A stretch of DNA of 64,000 nt from Megalobrama amblycephala (GCF_018812025.1 NC_063063.1:1232001-1296000); one strand, 5' to 3'; numbered from the stretch's first letter, positions 1 to 13,315 are shown. Translations and numbers: made by a program. Notes: generated by a model from the letters alone, not told the origin.

Positions 1-799
1 CCTTCATATTTCAGCACAAATAGAGCAGAGTATGTGACTGATTCCTTCAGGATGAATTTATAACACTAAATAGATTCTCAAGAGAATTGAAGAGACATTA
101 TTTGCCCTTCTGGATATTCAATCCTGCCACATTGCATTTGGGTACGAGGCACTTGAAAACCAGTGAGCTGATTTAAATTTCAGTCTTTTCCCTCATACTA
201 AACTATATTACTTGCCATAAAACTGCTTGTTAATGGTACGTTTATGGTGCTTTTTCTCCTTTTTGGAGAACATCAAATATTCTACATGAGAAAGAAAGTC
301 ATGCAGGTCATTTTTGGGTGAACTTTAGGAACATACAAAATGTTTATCGGGCATTAAAGTACTTTGGAGTTTTGGCAATGGGTTATTAGATTCACAAAAC
401 ATAATTAGCTATGCGACTAAGCTAATTAAATGCAAAACTTTTCAATATACATCATGCATGAATGCATCTGAACGCTGCTGAGTGTGTTCAGAATACAGCC
501 GAGCGCTGCTCTCGTCTGCTGATTGTGTCAGATGAAGACAGGAGCTAATTGAGGTTTAGCTCCCTTCCCATGATGCACGGCTTTCATGAACCCATTCTCT
601 CACGAAGCTCAACAAAGACATGGCAGTAAGTCATAAGTTCATCCCTCATTATGCAATAATAAAACTCTAACGTGAGCACAGAAGGTCTCTGAGCAAACTC
701 ACTCGCTGATGGAGCGTTTGACGGATCAAAGCCTCGTTTCAGTACAGATGTGTGATGATGTCATGAGTCAGTCTCAAGTGTGCAAAAGGTAAGATAATA
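1..799. other. Intron 3 sequence, no recognised feature
   Basis: AT-rich, apparently single-copy intronic DNA of the minus-strand GSG1-like gene. I searched it on the minus strand for the next family exon and did not find it. No RNA gene or mobile element is recognised. Confidence 0.5.
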
Positions 800-1029
800 T
801 TACAAAGATATTATTATCACTTTGACTACATAATATAATATAAAATATAATAATGTAATATGTCAAAATTATAATATATTACCTTTAGATCTATAATAAT
901 AATAATATCTTATAGATTCTTCATTATATAATATAATATAATATAATATAATAGTCTAAATTAAAATGTCTTACCTTTATTATTTATATTATTATTAGTA
1001 GTAGCAGCAGCAGTAGTAGTAGTGGTAGT

Positions 1030-1066
<37 letters not shown>

Positions 1067-2400
1067 TTTAAAGATGAGATATTACCAGTTTGACTGATCA
1101 TATAGATTCTTTATAATATAATATAATATAATATAATATAATATAATATAATATAATATAATATAATATAATATAATATAATATAATATAATATAATATA
1201 ATGTAATATAATATAATATGTCAAAATTATAATGTCTTACCTTTATCATTTTTATTATTATTATTATTAGTAGTAGTATTAATAATATTTAAAAGGTGAT
1301 ATATTACCAGTTTGACTATTCATATAGATTCTTCATAATATAATATAATATAATATAATATAATATAATATAATATAATGTAATATAATATAATATAATA
1401 TAATATAATATAATATAATATAATATAATATAATATGTCAAAATTATAATATCTTACCTCTAGATCTATAATAATAATATCTTATAAATTCTTCATAATA
1501 TATATAATATATATAATATAATATAATATAATATAATATAATATAATATAATATAATATAATATAATATAATATTAATATAATATAATATAATATGTCAA
1601 AATTATAATGTCTTACCTTTATCATTTTTATTATTATTATTATTAGTAGTAGTATTAATAATAATATTAGTATTAATAGGTGATATATTACCAGTTTGAC
1701 TATTCATATAGATTCTTCATAATATAATATAATATAATATAATATAATATAATATAATATAATATAATATAATAATATATATAATAGAATATAATAGAAT
1801 ATAATGTGATATAATATAATATAATATAATATAATATGTCAAAATTATAATATATTACCTTTAGATCTATAATAATAATATCTTATAAATTCTTCATAAT
1901 ATAATATAATATAATATAATATAATATAATATAATATAATATAATATAATATAATATAATATAATATAATATAATATAATAGTCAAAATTATAATATCTT
2001 ACCTTTAGATCTATAATAATAATATCTTATAAATTCTTCATAATATAATATAATATAATATAATATAATATAATATAATATAATATAATATAATATAATA
2101 TAATATAATATAATATGTCAAAATTATAATGTCTTACCTTTATTATTTTTATTATTATTATTATTATTAGTAGTAGTATTAATAATAATATTAGTATTAA
2201 TAATATTTAAAAGGTGATATATTACCAGTTTGACTATTCATATAGATTCTTCATAATAATATAATATAATATAATATAATATAATATAATATAATATAAT
2301 ATAATATAATATATATATATATAATATATATAATATAATATAATATAATATAATTATTATATGTCATCTTTTTATATTATATTATTTTATATTATATTAA
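800..2400. repeat. ATAAT-pentamer composite tandem array
   Basis: Long runs of the pentamer ATAAT alternate with a recurring interlude that contains GTCAAAATTATAATGTC, TTACCTTTA, a TTA/TAG triplet run, and TACCAGTTTGACTATTCAT with AGATTCTTCAT. Interludes recur near 860, 950, 1220, 1440, 1590, 1840, 1985 and 2120, so pentamer runs are embedded in a higher-order unit of about 150-300 bp. Array lengths differ between units. The block lies in intron 3 of the GSG1-like gene. Confidence 0.95.
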
Positions 2401-3885
<1,485 letters not shown>

Positions 3886-4187
3886 TTATGGGGAGCGTAT
3901 GAAATATTTATATATGAGGAAACTTGACACGGAGATTTAAAAGCAGGATTCCGTTTTGAAAGCATGCAGATACATCTACATATTTCATAGAGTTCTCCTG
4001 AAATGTTCATGATGCTACATGCACTTTAGGTGGGATGATGATGATGATGATGGCAAAAATATTCACACAAAAGTATGAAATTTGTCATCTGTGTCCAGTT
4101 ACCTAGTTTCAGACAAAGTACAAATGAAAACAAGGCTGAGGGACAGAAATACAGATTACTGAATATAAAGAAATACTTGTTATTTAT

Positions 4188-4435
4188 GCTCACCGGGGCT
4201 TCATTTATTTGATTTAATACAGTAAAAACAGTGAGATATTTTTACAATGTAAATAATTTTCTATGTGAATATATAGTAAAGTGTAATTTATTCCTGTGAT
4301 CAAAGCTGAATTTTCAGCATCATTACTCCAGTCTTCAGTGTCACATGATCCTTCAGAAATCATTCTAATATGATGATTTGATGCTCAAGAAACATTTATG
4401 ATTATTATCAATGTTGAAAACAGTTTCAGATTTGT
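4188..4435 (+). mobile_element. Cyprinid interspersed repeat, copy 1 (partial)
   Basis: The block contains CCTGTGATCAAAGCTGAATT, CATCATTACTCCAGTCTTCA, GTGTCACATGATCCTTCAGA and ATTATCAATGTTGAAAACAG in order. The same order is shared with copies at 20590-20830 (inverted), 24316-24715 and 42700-43160. It is a dispersed element common in cyprinid genomes; I cannot assign its superfamily. Confidence 0.8.
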
Positions 4436-4535
4436 ATATAATATATATAACTGCTTCCAACATGCAGAAAAAACCCCCCATCATAACATCATAGAGATGG
4501 AAGATGGCAAGTTTTATAAAATCACATGAAACCAT

Positions 4536-6918
4536 ATTCTAAAAAAATCATGTGGGTTATTTTTTCTACCCAAGTTCTGGGTTGAGCCTTTTGGGGCAAT
4601 TATTTTGGGTTATTTTCCCAGTGTTTTGGTCTTTTTTGTCTTAACCAGATCCTGGGTCGGACGTAACAACCCAGCATTTGGGTAGTTTTCGTGTTACCCA
4701 GCTCCTGGGTCGGACGTAACAACCCAGCGTTTGGGTAGTTTTTGTGTCACCCAGCTCCTGGGTCGGACGTAACAACCCAGCGTTTGGGTAGTTTTTGTGT
4801 CACGCAGCTCCTGGGTCGGACGTAACAACCCAGCGTTTGGGTAGTTTTTGTGTCACCCAGCTCCTGGGTCGGACGTAACAACCCGGCGTTTGGGTAGTTT
4901 TTGTGTCACGCAGCTCCTGGGTCGGACGTAACAGCCCAGCGTTTGGGTAGTTTTTGTGTCACCCAGCTCCTGGGTCGGACGTAACAACCCAGCGTTTGGG
5001 TAGTTTTTGTGTCACCCAGATCCTGGGTCGGACGTAACAACCCAGCGTTTGGGTAGTTTTTGTGTCACCCAGATCCTGGGTCGGACGTAACAACCCAGCG
5101 TTTGGGTAGTTTTTGTGTCACGCAGCTCCTGGGTCGGACGTAACAACCCAGCGTTTGGGTAGTTTTTGTGTCACCCAGATCCTGGGTCGGACGTAACAAC
5201 CCAGCGTTTGGGTAGTTTTTGTGTCACCCAGCTCCTGGGTCGGACGTAACAACCCAGCGTTTGGGTAGTTTTTGTGTCACCCAGCTCCTGGGTCGGACGT
5301 AACAACCCAGCGTTTGGGTAGTTTTTGTGTCACCCAGCTCCTGGGTCGGACGTAACAACCCAGCGTTTGGGTAGTTTTTGTGTCACCCAGCTCCTGGGTC
5401 GGACGTAACAACCCGGCGTTTGGGTAGTTTTTGTGTCACCCAGCTCCTGGGTCGGACGTAACAACCCAGCGTTTGGGTAGTTTTTGTGTACCCACCTGGG
5501 TCATGTAACAACCCAGCATTTGGGTCTTTTTTGTGTTACCCAGATCCTGGGTCGGACGTAACAACCCAGCGTTTGGGTAGTTTTTGTGTCACCCAGCTCC
5601 TGGGTCGGACGTAACAACCCAGCGTTTGGGTAGTTTTCGTGTTACCCAGCTCCTGGGTCGGACGTAACAACCCGGCGTTTGGGTAGTTTTCGTGTTACCC
5701 AGATCCTGGTTCGGACGTAACAACCCGGCGTTTGGGTAGTTTTCGTGTTACCCAGATCCTGGTTCGGACGTAACAACCCGGCGTTTGGGTAGTTTTCGTG
5801 TCACCCAGCTCCTGGGTCGGACGTAACAACCCAGCGTTTGGGTAGTTTTTGTGTCACCCAGCTCCTGGGTCGGACGTAACAACCCAGCGTTTGGGTAGTT
5901 TTCGTGTTACCCAGATCCTGGGTCGGACGTAACAACCCAGCGTTTGGGTAGTTTTCGTGTTACCCAGATCCTGGTTCGGACGTAACAACCCAGCATTTGG
6001 GTAGTTTTCGTGTTACCCAGCTCCTGGGTCGGACGTAACAACCCGGCGTTTGGGTAGTTTTTATGTTACCCAGATCCTGGGTCGGATGTAACAACCCGGC
6101 GTTTGGGTAGTTTTTATGTTACCCAGATCCTGGGTCGGATGTAACAACCCGGCGTTTGGGTAGTTTTCATGTTACCCAGATCCTGGGTCGGACGTAACAA
6201 CCCAGCATTTGGGTAGTTTTCGTGTTACCCAGATCCTGGGTCGGACGTAACAACCCAGCATTTGGGTAGTTTTCGTGTTACCCAGCTCCTGGGTCGGATG
6301 TAACAACCCAGCGTTTGGGTAGTTTTGTTTTACCCATATCCTGGTTCAGGTTATGGAGTCAGTCACAGCATTTTTCGGCTATGAGTGAAACGCGGGCGGC
6401 GGTCAGAAGTTATCAGTTCCCCCGCCGAATGCGAGTCATTTCCGGCACGAGATCCAGCGCCGTTACAGTGGAAACAGAGACTGGTCCATTACACTTGAAT
6501 TACTTCTAAATGTTTCAGTTTTACTTCTAATATTAGTTAAACAAGCTTCAATGTAGGAAATATGTATTAAAAATGATATAAAATATGCTATAATATAATA
6601 TATGATAATATAAAGTAAAATTATTATAAAGTATAAATTATAAAGTAAAAAATAAAGGAATTATCATGCAAACCAGTGTTGTGTGGAGTATTTAAAAAAA
6701 GTTTAGAGGATTTAAGTTAATCAGTAAACATTAATTCATGTATGAAGTAAAGGGAAAAAAAATAAGCCAGTATTATAGTAAAAATGAATAAACCTATTAT
6801 GCTGGGTTAAATAAACTTTAACCCAACATGTGTTCTGTCCTACAGTATATTACCCAGCTCTTGGGTTGAAAATAACCCAAACTGAGTTGTTTTTAACCCA
6901 ATGTTTTTTAGACAGCAT
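4536..6918. mobile_element. ACCCAG-family DNA element, copy A, with 53-bp internal minisatellite
   Basis: The left end reads CTAAAAAAATCATGTGGGTT and the right end is its approximate inverse (AACCCAATGTTTTTTAGACA), matching the termini of related copies at 8041, 11783, 17774 and 42046. Between them is a 53-bp minisatellite (4625-6345), then a GC-rich core (6355-6490) and an AT-rich tail. No transposase frame is present, so it is non-autonomous. It lies in intron 2 of the GSG1-like gene. Confidence 0.75.
4625..6345. repeat. 53-bp CpG-containing minisatellite, about 32 copies
   Basis: The unit contains ACCCAGCTCCTGGGTCGGAC, then GTAACAACCCAGCGTTTGGG, then TAGTTTTTGTGTC. I measured 53 bp between successive CCAGCTCCTG sites (4751 and 4804). 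Each unit holds two small inverted motifs (ACCCAG...CTGGGT and ACCCAG...TTGGGT) and usually three CpGs. Variants (ATCC for CTCC, CGGCG for CAGCG, GTTAC for GTCAC) cluster regionally, with the right third richer in GTTACCCAGATCC forms. Confidence 0.97.
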
Positions 6919-7540
6919 ATTCTTTATAAGGACTTGGCACACGTTTAAATTATATTTTTCTTTTCTTTTATCATGGACACTCCTATTTGTCATTGACCCA
7001 TATATCAACCGACTGTACATGTTTCCCCCACAGCTAAACACAGAGTAATCATAATTTCATCAATAACACTGACACTATAATCCACAAGAATATGATTATA
7101 TGGATACTACATGCGTTTCATTTCCAGGGATATAAAACCTAAAGGTGATTATTTCTCACTCCTGATTTAGACTTTATCTCTGCGTTCAGAGCAGAATGTT
7201 GAACTGAGCTGAAGTCGGGCTCTTATTGTCATGATTAATTATCATTATAGCTGATGGATCTTTTGCCTGGATCATGTATCTATCAATTATCCTCAGAAAC
7301 AATTGTGCTAAAGATGCTGGCACTGCCTGCTGAGCGAGTGAAACCGTATTGGCATGGTCATATATCCACATGAATGAGAATGAGGCGGGTGTACAGGCTT
7401 GATTAAAACTGACTGGACCTCCAGACACGAGCCGACAGCAGGAGAACGGCTTTCATCAATGACCCAAACGACACCCTGTTTAATACATCATGCAGAATCT
7501 GAATTCCCCACAGTTCATAATTAAGAATGACAGAACGTAC
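6919..7540. other. Intron 2 sequence, no recognised feature
   Basis: Intron 2 between the copy A element and exon 2. Open frames at 6830-7048 and 7186-7428 have no recognisable similarity and are taken as chance. Confidence 0.5.
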
Positions 7541-7588
7541 CTCTCTCATGGGGAGGAGCGACGTTTATGAAGCTTCTGCATTTCTCAC
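7541..7588 (-). CDS. gsg1l2: GSG1-like protein, coding exon 2 (48 nt micro-exon)
   Basis: This 48-nt exon is too short for an ORF scan. On the minus strand a pyrimidine tract and CAG acceptor (7591-7589) precede it and a GTACGT donor (7540-7535) follows. Joined in phase 1 to exon 1 it reads G-EKCRSFINVAPPHERG, matching the conserved GSG1-family segment EKCRSFI(D/E)L(A/T)P that completes the first extracellular loop. It adds exactly 16 codons and keeps phase 1 on both sides, so skipping it would preserve the frame but remove one loop cysteine. Intron 1 (7589-12321) is 4.7 kb and intron 2 (3714-7540) is 3.8 kb; transposon-derived minisatellites fill much of both. Confidence 0.93.
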
Positions 7589-8040
7589 CTGCAAGAGGAA
7601 AAAGAGTTTGAATACACTGGTGTGAGATTAATGGACTGTGAGAGATCAAAACTGAAACTTTTGATTCATTTTCCTTTTATTCATATTGATGCTGTAAAAA
7701 AAAGTTTGTCTTTTTTTTTTAAGAGAGAATGTAAATGTTACTGTAAAAACCTGCTGGTTAGATGTAAGTGACATTATTATATAACAGTTTCACTCTGATA
7801 TACATCATAATAGGGAAGAAAAGTCTAGAACAACTTCCATTTCATGCTGATTTTAATACTTGTTTTATGTAATATGTGCATTTTACTCTCACGTGTTTTA
7901 CCTGATGTTTTGTGTTTGTGTCATTAACACCGTATGTTATTATCCGTTGCTTAAGACTCATCGCATGGTCTTCCATTGTGTTAGCATCACATTTCACAGT
8001 AACAAAAATATTTTAATAGATTAAGCAGTTTGATATCACA

Positions 8041-10384
8041 CTCTGAAAAATGCTGGGTTAAAATCAACCCAAATTGGGTTGAAAATGGACAAACCCAGCG
8101 AATGGGTTGTTTTAACCTAACAATTGGGTTGATATAACCTAGTTATTGGGTTGTTTTAATCCAGCAAACAAGTTGATTTGACCCAGTAATTGGGCTGTTT
8201 AACCCAGCGATTGGGTTGTTTTATTCCAGCGAATGAGTTGATTTAACCCAGCGAATGGGTTGTTTTAACCCAGTAATTGGGTTGTTTTAACCCAGCGATT
8301 GGATTGTTTTAAACCAGCGACTGGATTGTTCTAAACCAGCGATTGGGTTGTTTTAACCAGCAATTGGATTGTTTTAACCCAGCGATTGGGTTGTTTTAAT
8401 CCAGCAAATGAGTTGATTTAACCCAGCGAATGGGTTGTTTTAATCCAGTGATTGGGTTGTTTTAATCCAGCAAACAAGTTGATTTGACCCAGCAATTGGG
8501 TTGTTTAACCCAGCGATTGGGTTGTTTTAATCCAGTGAATGAGTTGATTTAACCCAGCGAATGGGTTGTTTTAATCGAGTGATTGGGTTGTTTTAATCCA
8601 GCAAACAAGTTGATTTGACCCAGCAATTGGGTTGTTTAACCCAACGATTGGGTTGTTTTAATCCAGCGAATGAGTTGATTTAACCCAGCAATTGGGTTGT
8701 TTTAATCCAGCAAACAAGTTGATTTGACCCAGCAATTGGGTTGTTTAACCCAGCGATTGGGTTGTTTTAATCCAGCAAATGAGTTGATTTAACCCAGCGA
8801 TTTGGTTGTTTTAATCCAGCAAATGAGTTAACCCAGCGATTGGGTTGTTTTAATCCAGCGAATGAGTTGATTTAACCCAGCGATTGGGTTGTTTTAATCC
8901 AGCAAACAAGTTGATTTGACCCAGCAATTGGGTTGTTTAACCCAGCGATTGGGTTGTTTTAATCCAGCGAATGAGTTGATTTAACCCAGCGAATGAGTTG
9001 ATTTAAACCAGCGATTGGGTTGTTTTAACCAAACAATTGGATTGTTTTAACCCAACGACTGGATTGTTTTAACCCACGATTGGGTTGTTTTAACCCAGCG
9101 ATTGGATTGTTTTAACCCAGCAATTGGATTGTTTTAACCCAGTAATTGGGTTGTTTTAATCCAGCGACTGGGTTGTTTTAACCCAGCGATTGGATTGTTT
9201 TAACCCAGCGATTGGGTGGTTTTAACCCAGTAATTGGGTTGTTTTAACCTAGCGATTGGGTTGTTTTAACCCAGTGATTGGATTGTTTTAACCCAGCAAT
9301 TGGGTGGTTTTAACCCAGTAATTGGGTTGTTTTAACCTAGCGATTGGGTTGTTTTAACCCAGCGATTGGATTGTTTTAACCCAGCGATTGGGTGGTTTTA
9401 ACCCAGTAATTGGGTTGTTTTAACCTAGCGATTGGGTTGTTTTAACCCAGCGATTGGATTGTTTTAACCCAGCAATTGGGTGGTTTTAACCCAGTAATTG
9501 GGTTGTTTTAACCCAGCGATTGGGTTGTTTTAACCCAGCGATTGGGTTGTTGTAATTAGGTTGTTTTAACCCAGCGATTGGGCTGTTTTAATCCAGCGAT
9601 CCAGTAGTTTTAACCCAGTGATTGGGTTGTTTTAACCCAAAGTATGTTGGAAATTAACATTTATTAATGAATATTATTTAATGAATAATAATTAAACAGT
9701 AAACATGTATAAAATTGCTTATTAATACATGTTCACCTTTTGATTAATATTGTTTCCTCTAGTAATTATGTCTCTGATTTTTAATTTCCAAAATATTTTG
9801 GGTTCATTTTAACAAAGACTATAGAATAACACAAGATGTGTCACTCGTATTGTTTTGAATGGGAGAAAGTGAAACGCGCAATATGGCGGAATAAGTCCCA
9901 CCTTCTAAATAAGAGCCAATCGCCGACTGGTAAAGTCATCGCGTCACTGCAGCGGCCGTTAGAATCACAGGTTTCTATAGAAACAGTCAGACGCGCACCT
10001 CCAAAGAGACGCACATGCATGCGCATTAGCTTGGTCCAAAATAGTTTTTTTTTGTTTTTTGACATGATTTGAGCGTTTGGAAAAAAAATTATATGACAGT
10101 TGTCAGATTTCATTGGTGATTACAAATATGAAATTTGATTGAAAGCTTGGCAAACAGCAAAGTTATAGGAGCTGCATGATGCCCAGGATGCCCGAGAGGC
10201 ATTTCAAAGATGGTCGCCGAGTGAAATGACTTGTCTTAAAGGGACTTTGATTTTAATCCAGACATACAGTCATTTTTAAACAATAGTTGAGTTAAATAAA
10301 ACTGCCCAGCACATTGGTCAAACATTTAACCCAACCTCTGGGTTGTTTTAATCGCTGGTTGTTTCACCCAGCATTTTTTAGAGT
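8041..10384. mobile_element. ACCCAG-family DNA element, copy B, left-expanded
   Basis: The left terminus CACTCTGAAAAATGCTGGGT and right terminus CACCCAGCATTTTTTAGAGT are inverted repeats. Inside are a 23-bp minisatellite next to the left end (8095-9640), an AATTAACATTTATTAATG-type middle segment shared with copies C and D, a GC-rich core (9835-10030), and an unexpanded right subterminal region with only a few ACCCAG units. No coding capacity is seen. Flanking 8-mers TGATATCA and TAATATTA match at 6 of 8 positions and could be a decayed hAT-length target duplication; this is weak. Confidence 0.8.
8095..9640. repeat. 23-bp minisatellite (ACCCAGCGATTGGGTTGTTTTAA), about 67 units
   Basis: The 23-bp unit reads as ACCCAGCGATTGGG plus TTGTTTTAA, with variants TCCAGCGAATGAGTTGATTTA and AACAAGTTGATTTGACCCAG forming a two- to four-unit super-repeat in the left half (8160-9010). 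The right half (9010-9640) is simpler. Every unit keeps the CCCA...TGGG inverted motif. Confidence 0.96.
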
Positions 10385-10431
10385 ATAATATTATATAATT
10401 TAAATGACACATTTATGAACTGTACAATATA

Positions 10432-11466
10432 CACTGACCGGACACTTTATTAGATACACCCGTTCACCTGCTCATTAACACAAATATCTAATCAGCCAAT
10501 CACATGGCAGCAACTCAGTGCATTTAGGCATGTAGAGATGATCAAGACGGTCTGCTGAAGTTCAAACTCAGCATCAGAATGAGGAAGAAAGGTGATTTTA
10601 GTGACTTTGAACGTGTCATGGTTGTTCAAAGAAAGAAAGAAAGAAACAAAGAGAATGGTCCAAAAAAAAGGAGAAAATATTTAGTGAGCGAAAAATGCCT
10701 TGTTGATGTCAGAGGTCAGAGGAGAATGACCAGACTGGTTCAGCTGACAAAAAAGCAACAGTAACACAAATAACGAGGTCTGCAGAAAAGCATCTCTGAA
10801 CGCACAACACGTCCATCCTTGAAGCAGATGAGCTCCAGCAGCAGAAGACACACCGGCGACGCTCCTGTCAGCTGAGGCTACAATTCACACACGCCCACCA
10901 AAACTGGACAATAGACGGTTGGAAAAACGTGGGTCTAGATTTCGGCTGTGACATTAGGATGGTAGGGTCAGAATTTGGTGTAAATGACATGAAAGCATGG
11001 ACCATCCTGCCTTGTATCAGTGGTTCAGGCTGCTGCTGGTGTAATGGAGTGAAGGAGATTTTCTTGGCACACTTAAGTACCAACAGAGCATCAATTAAAC
11101 GCCACAGCCTGAGTATTGTTGCTGACCATGTCCATCCCTTTATGACCACAGTAAGCCCATCATCTGATGTCACAAAGCTCAAATCATCTCAAACTGGTGT
11201 CTTGATCATGACAGTGAGTACACTAAACTCCACAGTCACCAGATCTCAATCCAATAGAGCCGCTTTTGGATGTACTGGAATGGGAGATTCATATCATGGA
11301 CATGCAACTCAGTGATGCTTTCATGTCAATATGGACTAGAATCTCTGTGGAAAGTTTCCAGCAGCTTATGAATCTGTGACATGAAGAATTAAGGCAGTTC
11401 TGAAAGCAAAATGGGGTCCGACCTGCAACTAGCAAGGTGTACCTAATAAAGTGGCCGGACACTTGT
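10432..11466 (+). mobile_element. Degenerate Tc1-like transposon 1
   Basis: The left end CACTGACCGGACACTTTATT and right end AATAAAGTGGCCGGACAC are inverted repeats of a widespread fish Tc1-like family, flanked on the left by TA. The length of about 1.03 kb is shorter than an intact copy of this family (about 1.2-1.3 kb), showing internal deletions. The insertion lies in intron 1 of the GSG1-like gene, on the opposite strand to the gene. Confidence 0.9.
10579..11400 (+). pseudogene. Tc1-like transposase pseudogene 1
   Basis: The residual start reads MRKKGDFSDFERVMVV, followed by a deletion over most of the first helix-turn-helix. A second frame (10929-11315) keeps LSIVADHVHPFMTTV of the DDE domain. 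The motif that would encode Ser-Pro-Asp-Leu-Asn-Pro-Ile-Glu is at about 11237-11260, but in a different frame. The QQDNA region with the second catalytic Asp appears deleted. Multiple frameshifts make it non-functional. Confidence 0.88.
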
Positions 11467-11782
11467 GCAGCGTGCAGTTAATAATCAGAATAACTCCTTT
11501 TAAATAATAAAACAAATACCAAATGTATATATTTATTTATTTCAAACAAGGTAAATCACAAGAAAAAATGGCCTATTTAAAGAAAAAATATTATAAAAGA
11601 AATACGCACTATTCAAACACAAAATTTCTGTTCCCAAAGGCAAGGAGCTGTATTTGACTGAATGAGTAATGTGCGCAGAAATAGGTCAGTGGGTCCAGTA
11701 ACTGTGATAGACAGAACTATGAAACAGCCAAACAAAACCCACCCAAAAAAACAAAGATCACCTGCCAAATAGTTCATCACAA

Positions 11783-12220
11783 CATAAGAAAAAGAATGCT
11801 GGGTTAAAAACAACACAAGTTGGGATGAAAATGGACAAACCCATCGATTGGGTTGTTTTAACCCAGCAGTTGGGTTAAATGTTTGCCCAATGTGCTGGGT
11901 AGTTTAATTTAACTCAACTAATGCTTAAAAATTACTATATGTCTGGCTTAAAATAAACCCAAAATATGTTGAAAATTAAAAATCAGACACTACTAGAGAC
12001 AACAACAATGAAAAGGTGAACATTTATTAGCAATTTAATAGATGTTTGTTTAATTATTATTCATTAAACTTATGTTCATTTATTAAAGATATTAATAAAT
12101 GTTAATTTCCAACATATTTTGGGTTCTCATACTCAAACTCAAACATTTAACCCAGCCGCTGAGTTAAAACAACCCAATTGTTGGGTTTGTCTATTTTCAA
12201 CCCAACATTTTTTAGAGTGA
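11783..12220. mobile_element. ACCCAG-family DNA element, copy C, short unexpanded form
   Basis: The element is about 440 bp, from AATGCTGGGTTAAAAACAAC to CAACCCAACATTTTTTAGAG, with only two or three ACCCAG/TTGGGT units at each end and the shared AATTAAAAATCAGACAC and ATTTATTAATAAATGTTAA middle. It begins about 100 bp inside intron 1 from the exon 1 donor. It serves as the unexpanded reference for copies B and D. Confidence 0.85.
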
Positions 12221-12321
12221 AGGAAAACAAAGATGTTAAAATCAGGCTTAAAACAAGGTTTCCGCGCTTCAAACGCGTTAATAAGAGGGATTTCTGATGG
12301 GAATGAAAGCCGCATCCTTAC

Positions 12322-12622
12322 CGACAAGGTCGACGTTCTGCTCACAGGAGAACCAGATGCCGGTGTGGAACTTCCTCAGAACAAACTTATCCTCGCCGGT
12401 CTCCCAGATATACTGAACCAGCCGACTGTCGTTGATGTTCGAGCTGTTGTACCGAATGCAGTGCGTCTGTTTCACGGTCGCCGGTCCGGTACAGAAGGGC
12501 TTGACAACTTTCCGGTTGCCCTCGCACCAGTAGCTGGTGGTCAGAGCGCATATGGCGAGGATCAGCGCGAGCAAGTTCAAGGTGAGCGCGAGCGAGGCTC
12601 TCCGCCGCCGGTCCATGCCCAT
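12322..12622 (-). CDS. gsg1l2: GSG1-like claudin-fold membrane protein, coding exon 1
   Basis: This exon encodes residues 1-100 of a GSG1/GSG1L-family four-pass membrane protein; GSG1L is known as an auxiliary subunit of AMPA receptors. Seen: an Arg-rich start (RRRR, residues 5-8), a first membrane segment at about residues 11-30, YWCEG at 31-35, cysteines 33, 44, 55 and 93 in the first extracellular loop, sequons N59-S-S and N64-D-S, and the family signature WETGEDKF (73-80) followed by FHTGIWFSCE (85-94). The start ATG (12622-12620) has A at -3 and G at +4; a second ATG follows two codons later. The exon ends after the first base of codon 101, at donor G|GTAAGG (12321-12320), and joins the exon at 7588 in phase 1. 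The loop is shorter than in mammalian GSG1L, and identity to GSG1L looks too low for the strict orthologue, so I favour the GSG1L2 paralogue. The family is firm; the symbol is tentative. Confidence 0.9.
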
Positions 12623-12900
12623 GATTCGAACACAAATCCAGCTGCTGTGAGTCCCGTCCGACCCTCAAACCTGGTTCGTCATGTGGAGTCCTCCAGTGCG
12701 CTGCGTGCTCCTCAGTCAGTTCTGCACACTGCGCTTCAGTTCTCATGTGATGTCAGCCTGACACAATGAACGCAGCGAGCTCACGGTGGCCAGTCAGATC
12801 ATTCCCGTCAAATATGTAAATCAGCATGGATCCTACGTCTCTTTAGAGCTGAAACTGAACTGAATGTTTGCTTTTGTCTCTGCAGCATTATTCATAAGAC
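12623..12900 (-). promoter_or_regulatory. 5' flank and likely 5' UTR/promoter region of the GSG1-like gene
   Basis: These bases lie directly upstream of the start codon on the minus strand. I see no convincing TATA box; the best AT-rich candidate is TTTACATATTTG at about 12811-12822. No splice acceptor or upstream coding frame is evident, so the ATG appears to lie in the first exon, but the transcription start cannot be fixed from sequence alone. Confidence 0.35.
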
Positions 12901-13315
12901 ACTCCATTATTTCCTTGCGTGCACAATTTAAGTAACAGGCCAGAATAACTAAATATAATCAATTATTGGAATTAACATGATATTTTCTTACAAAGCATGT
13001 TTCACGGACGTTTTCTCAGCTAACAAAAATATGTTCTGCGTCCGAAATCGCATTACACTACATTTGGTTTGAAACTCTTAAGTTAAAAAATATATGAAAT
13101 TGTGTGTAGTAGCTATGAATGAAATTCGCACTTAGGCTACTACAGCCGCCATTTAGTCAGCTGGGTTTCAAACATGAAGCAAATCTTTCCAAAGTTCGCA
13201 AAAAAACAAACAAATGCGAATTGACCCTTCACGGGAGTTTGATTGACAAGCGATCTAACCAATCATAACGCCGAATCCGCCATTTTGTCCGACAAAGCAG
13301 TAAGGAGTTAGAAGA
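12901..13315. other. Upstream intergenic sequence
   Basis: Contains TCTCAGCTAACAAAAATA near 13015, the opening of a dispersed repeat also seen at 61186. Nothing else is recognised. Confidence 0.4.

Noticed and set aside
4625..6345. CRISPR-like regular repeat array
   Set aside because: Units are directly tandem with no unique spacers, and the context is a vertebrate intron.
4527..6930. CATATTCT on both sides of copy A as an 8-bp target duplication
   Set aside because: The left copy overlaps where the terminal six bases of the element should be, so it would need loss of part of the TIR; it may be coincidence.
12387..12769. Open frames on both strands overlapping exon 1 (12233-12769 plus, 12387-12746 minus)
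   Set aside because: They are shadow frames of the GC-rich exon 1; only the 12622-12322 frame shows the GSG1-family motifs and a proper donor.
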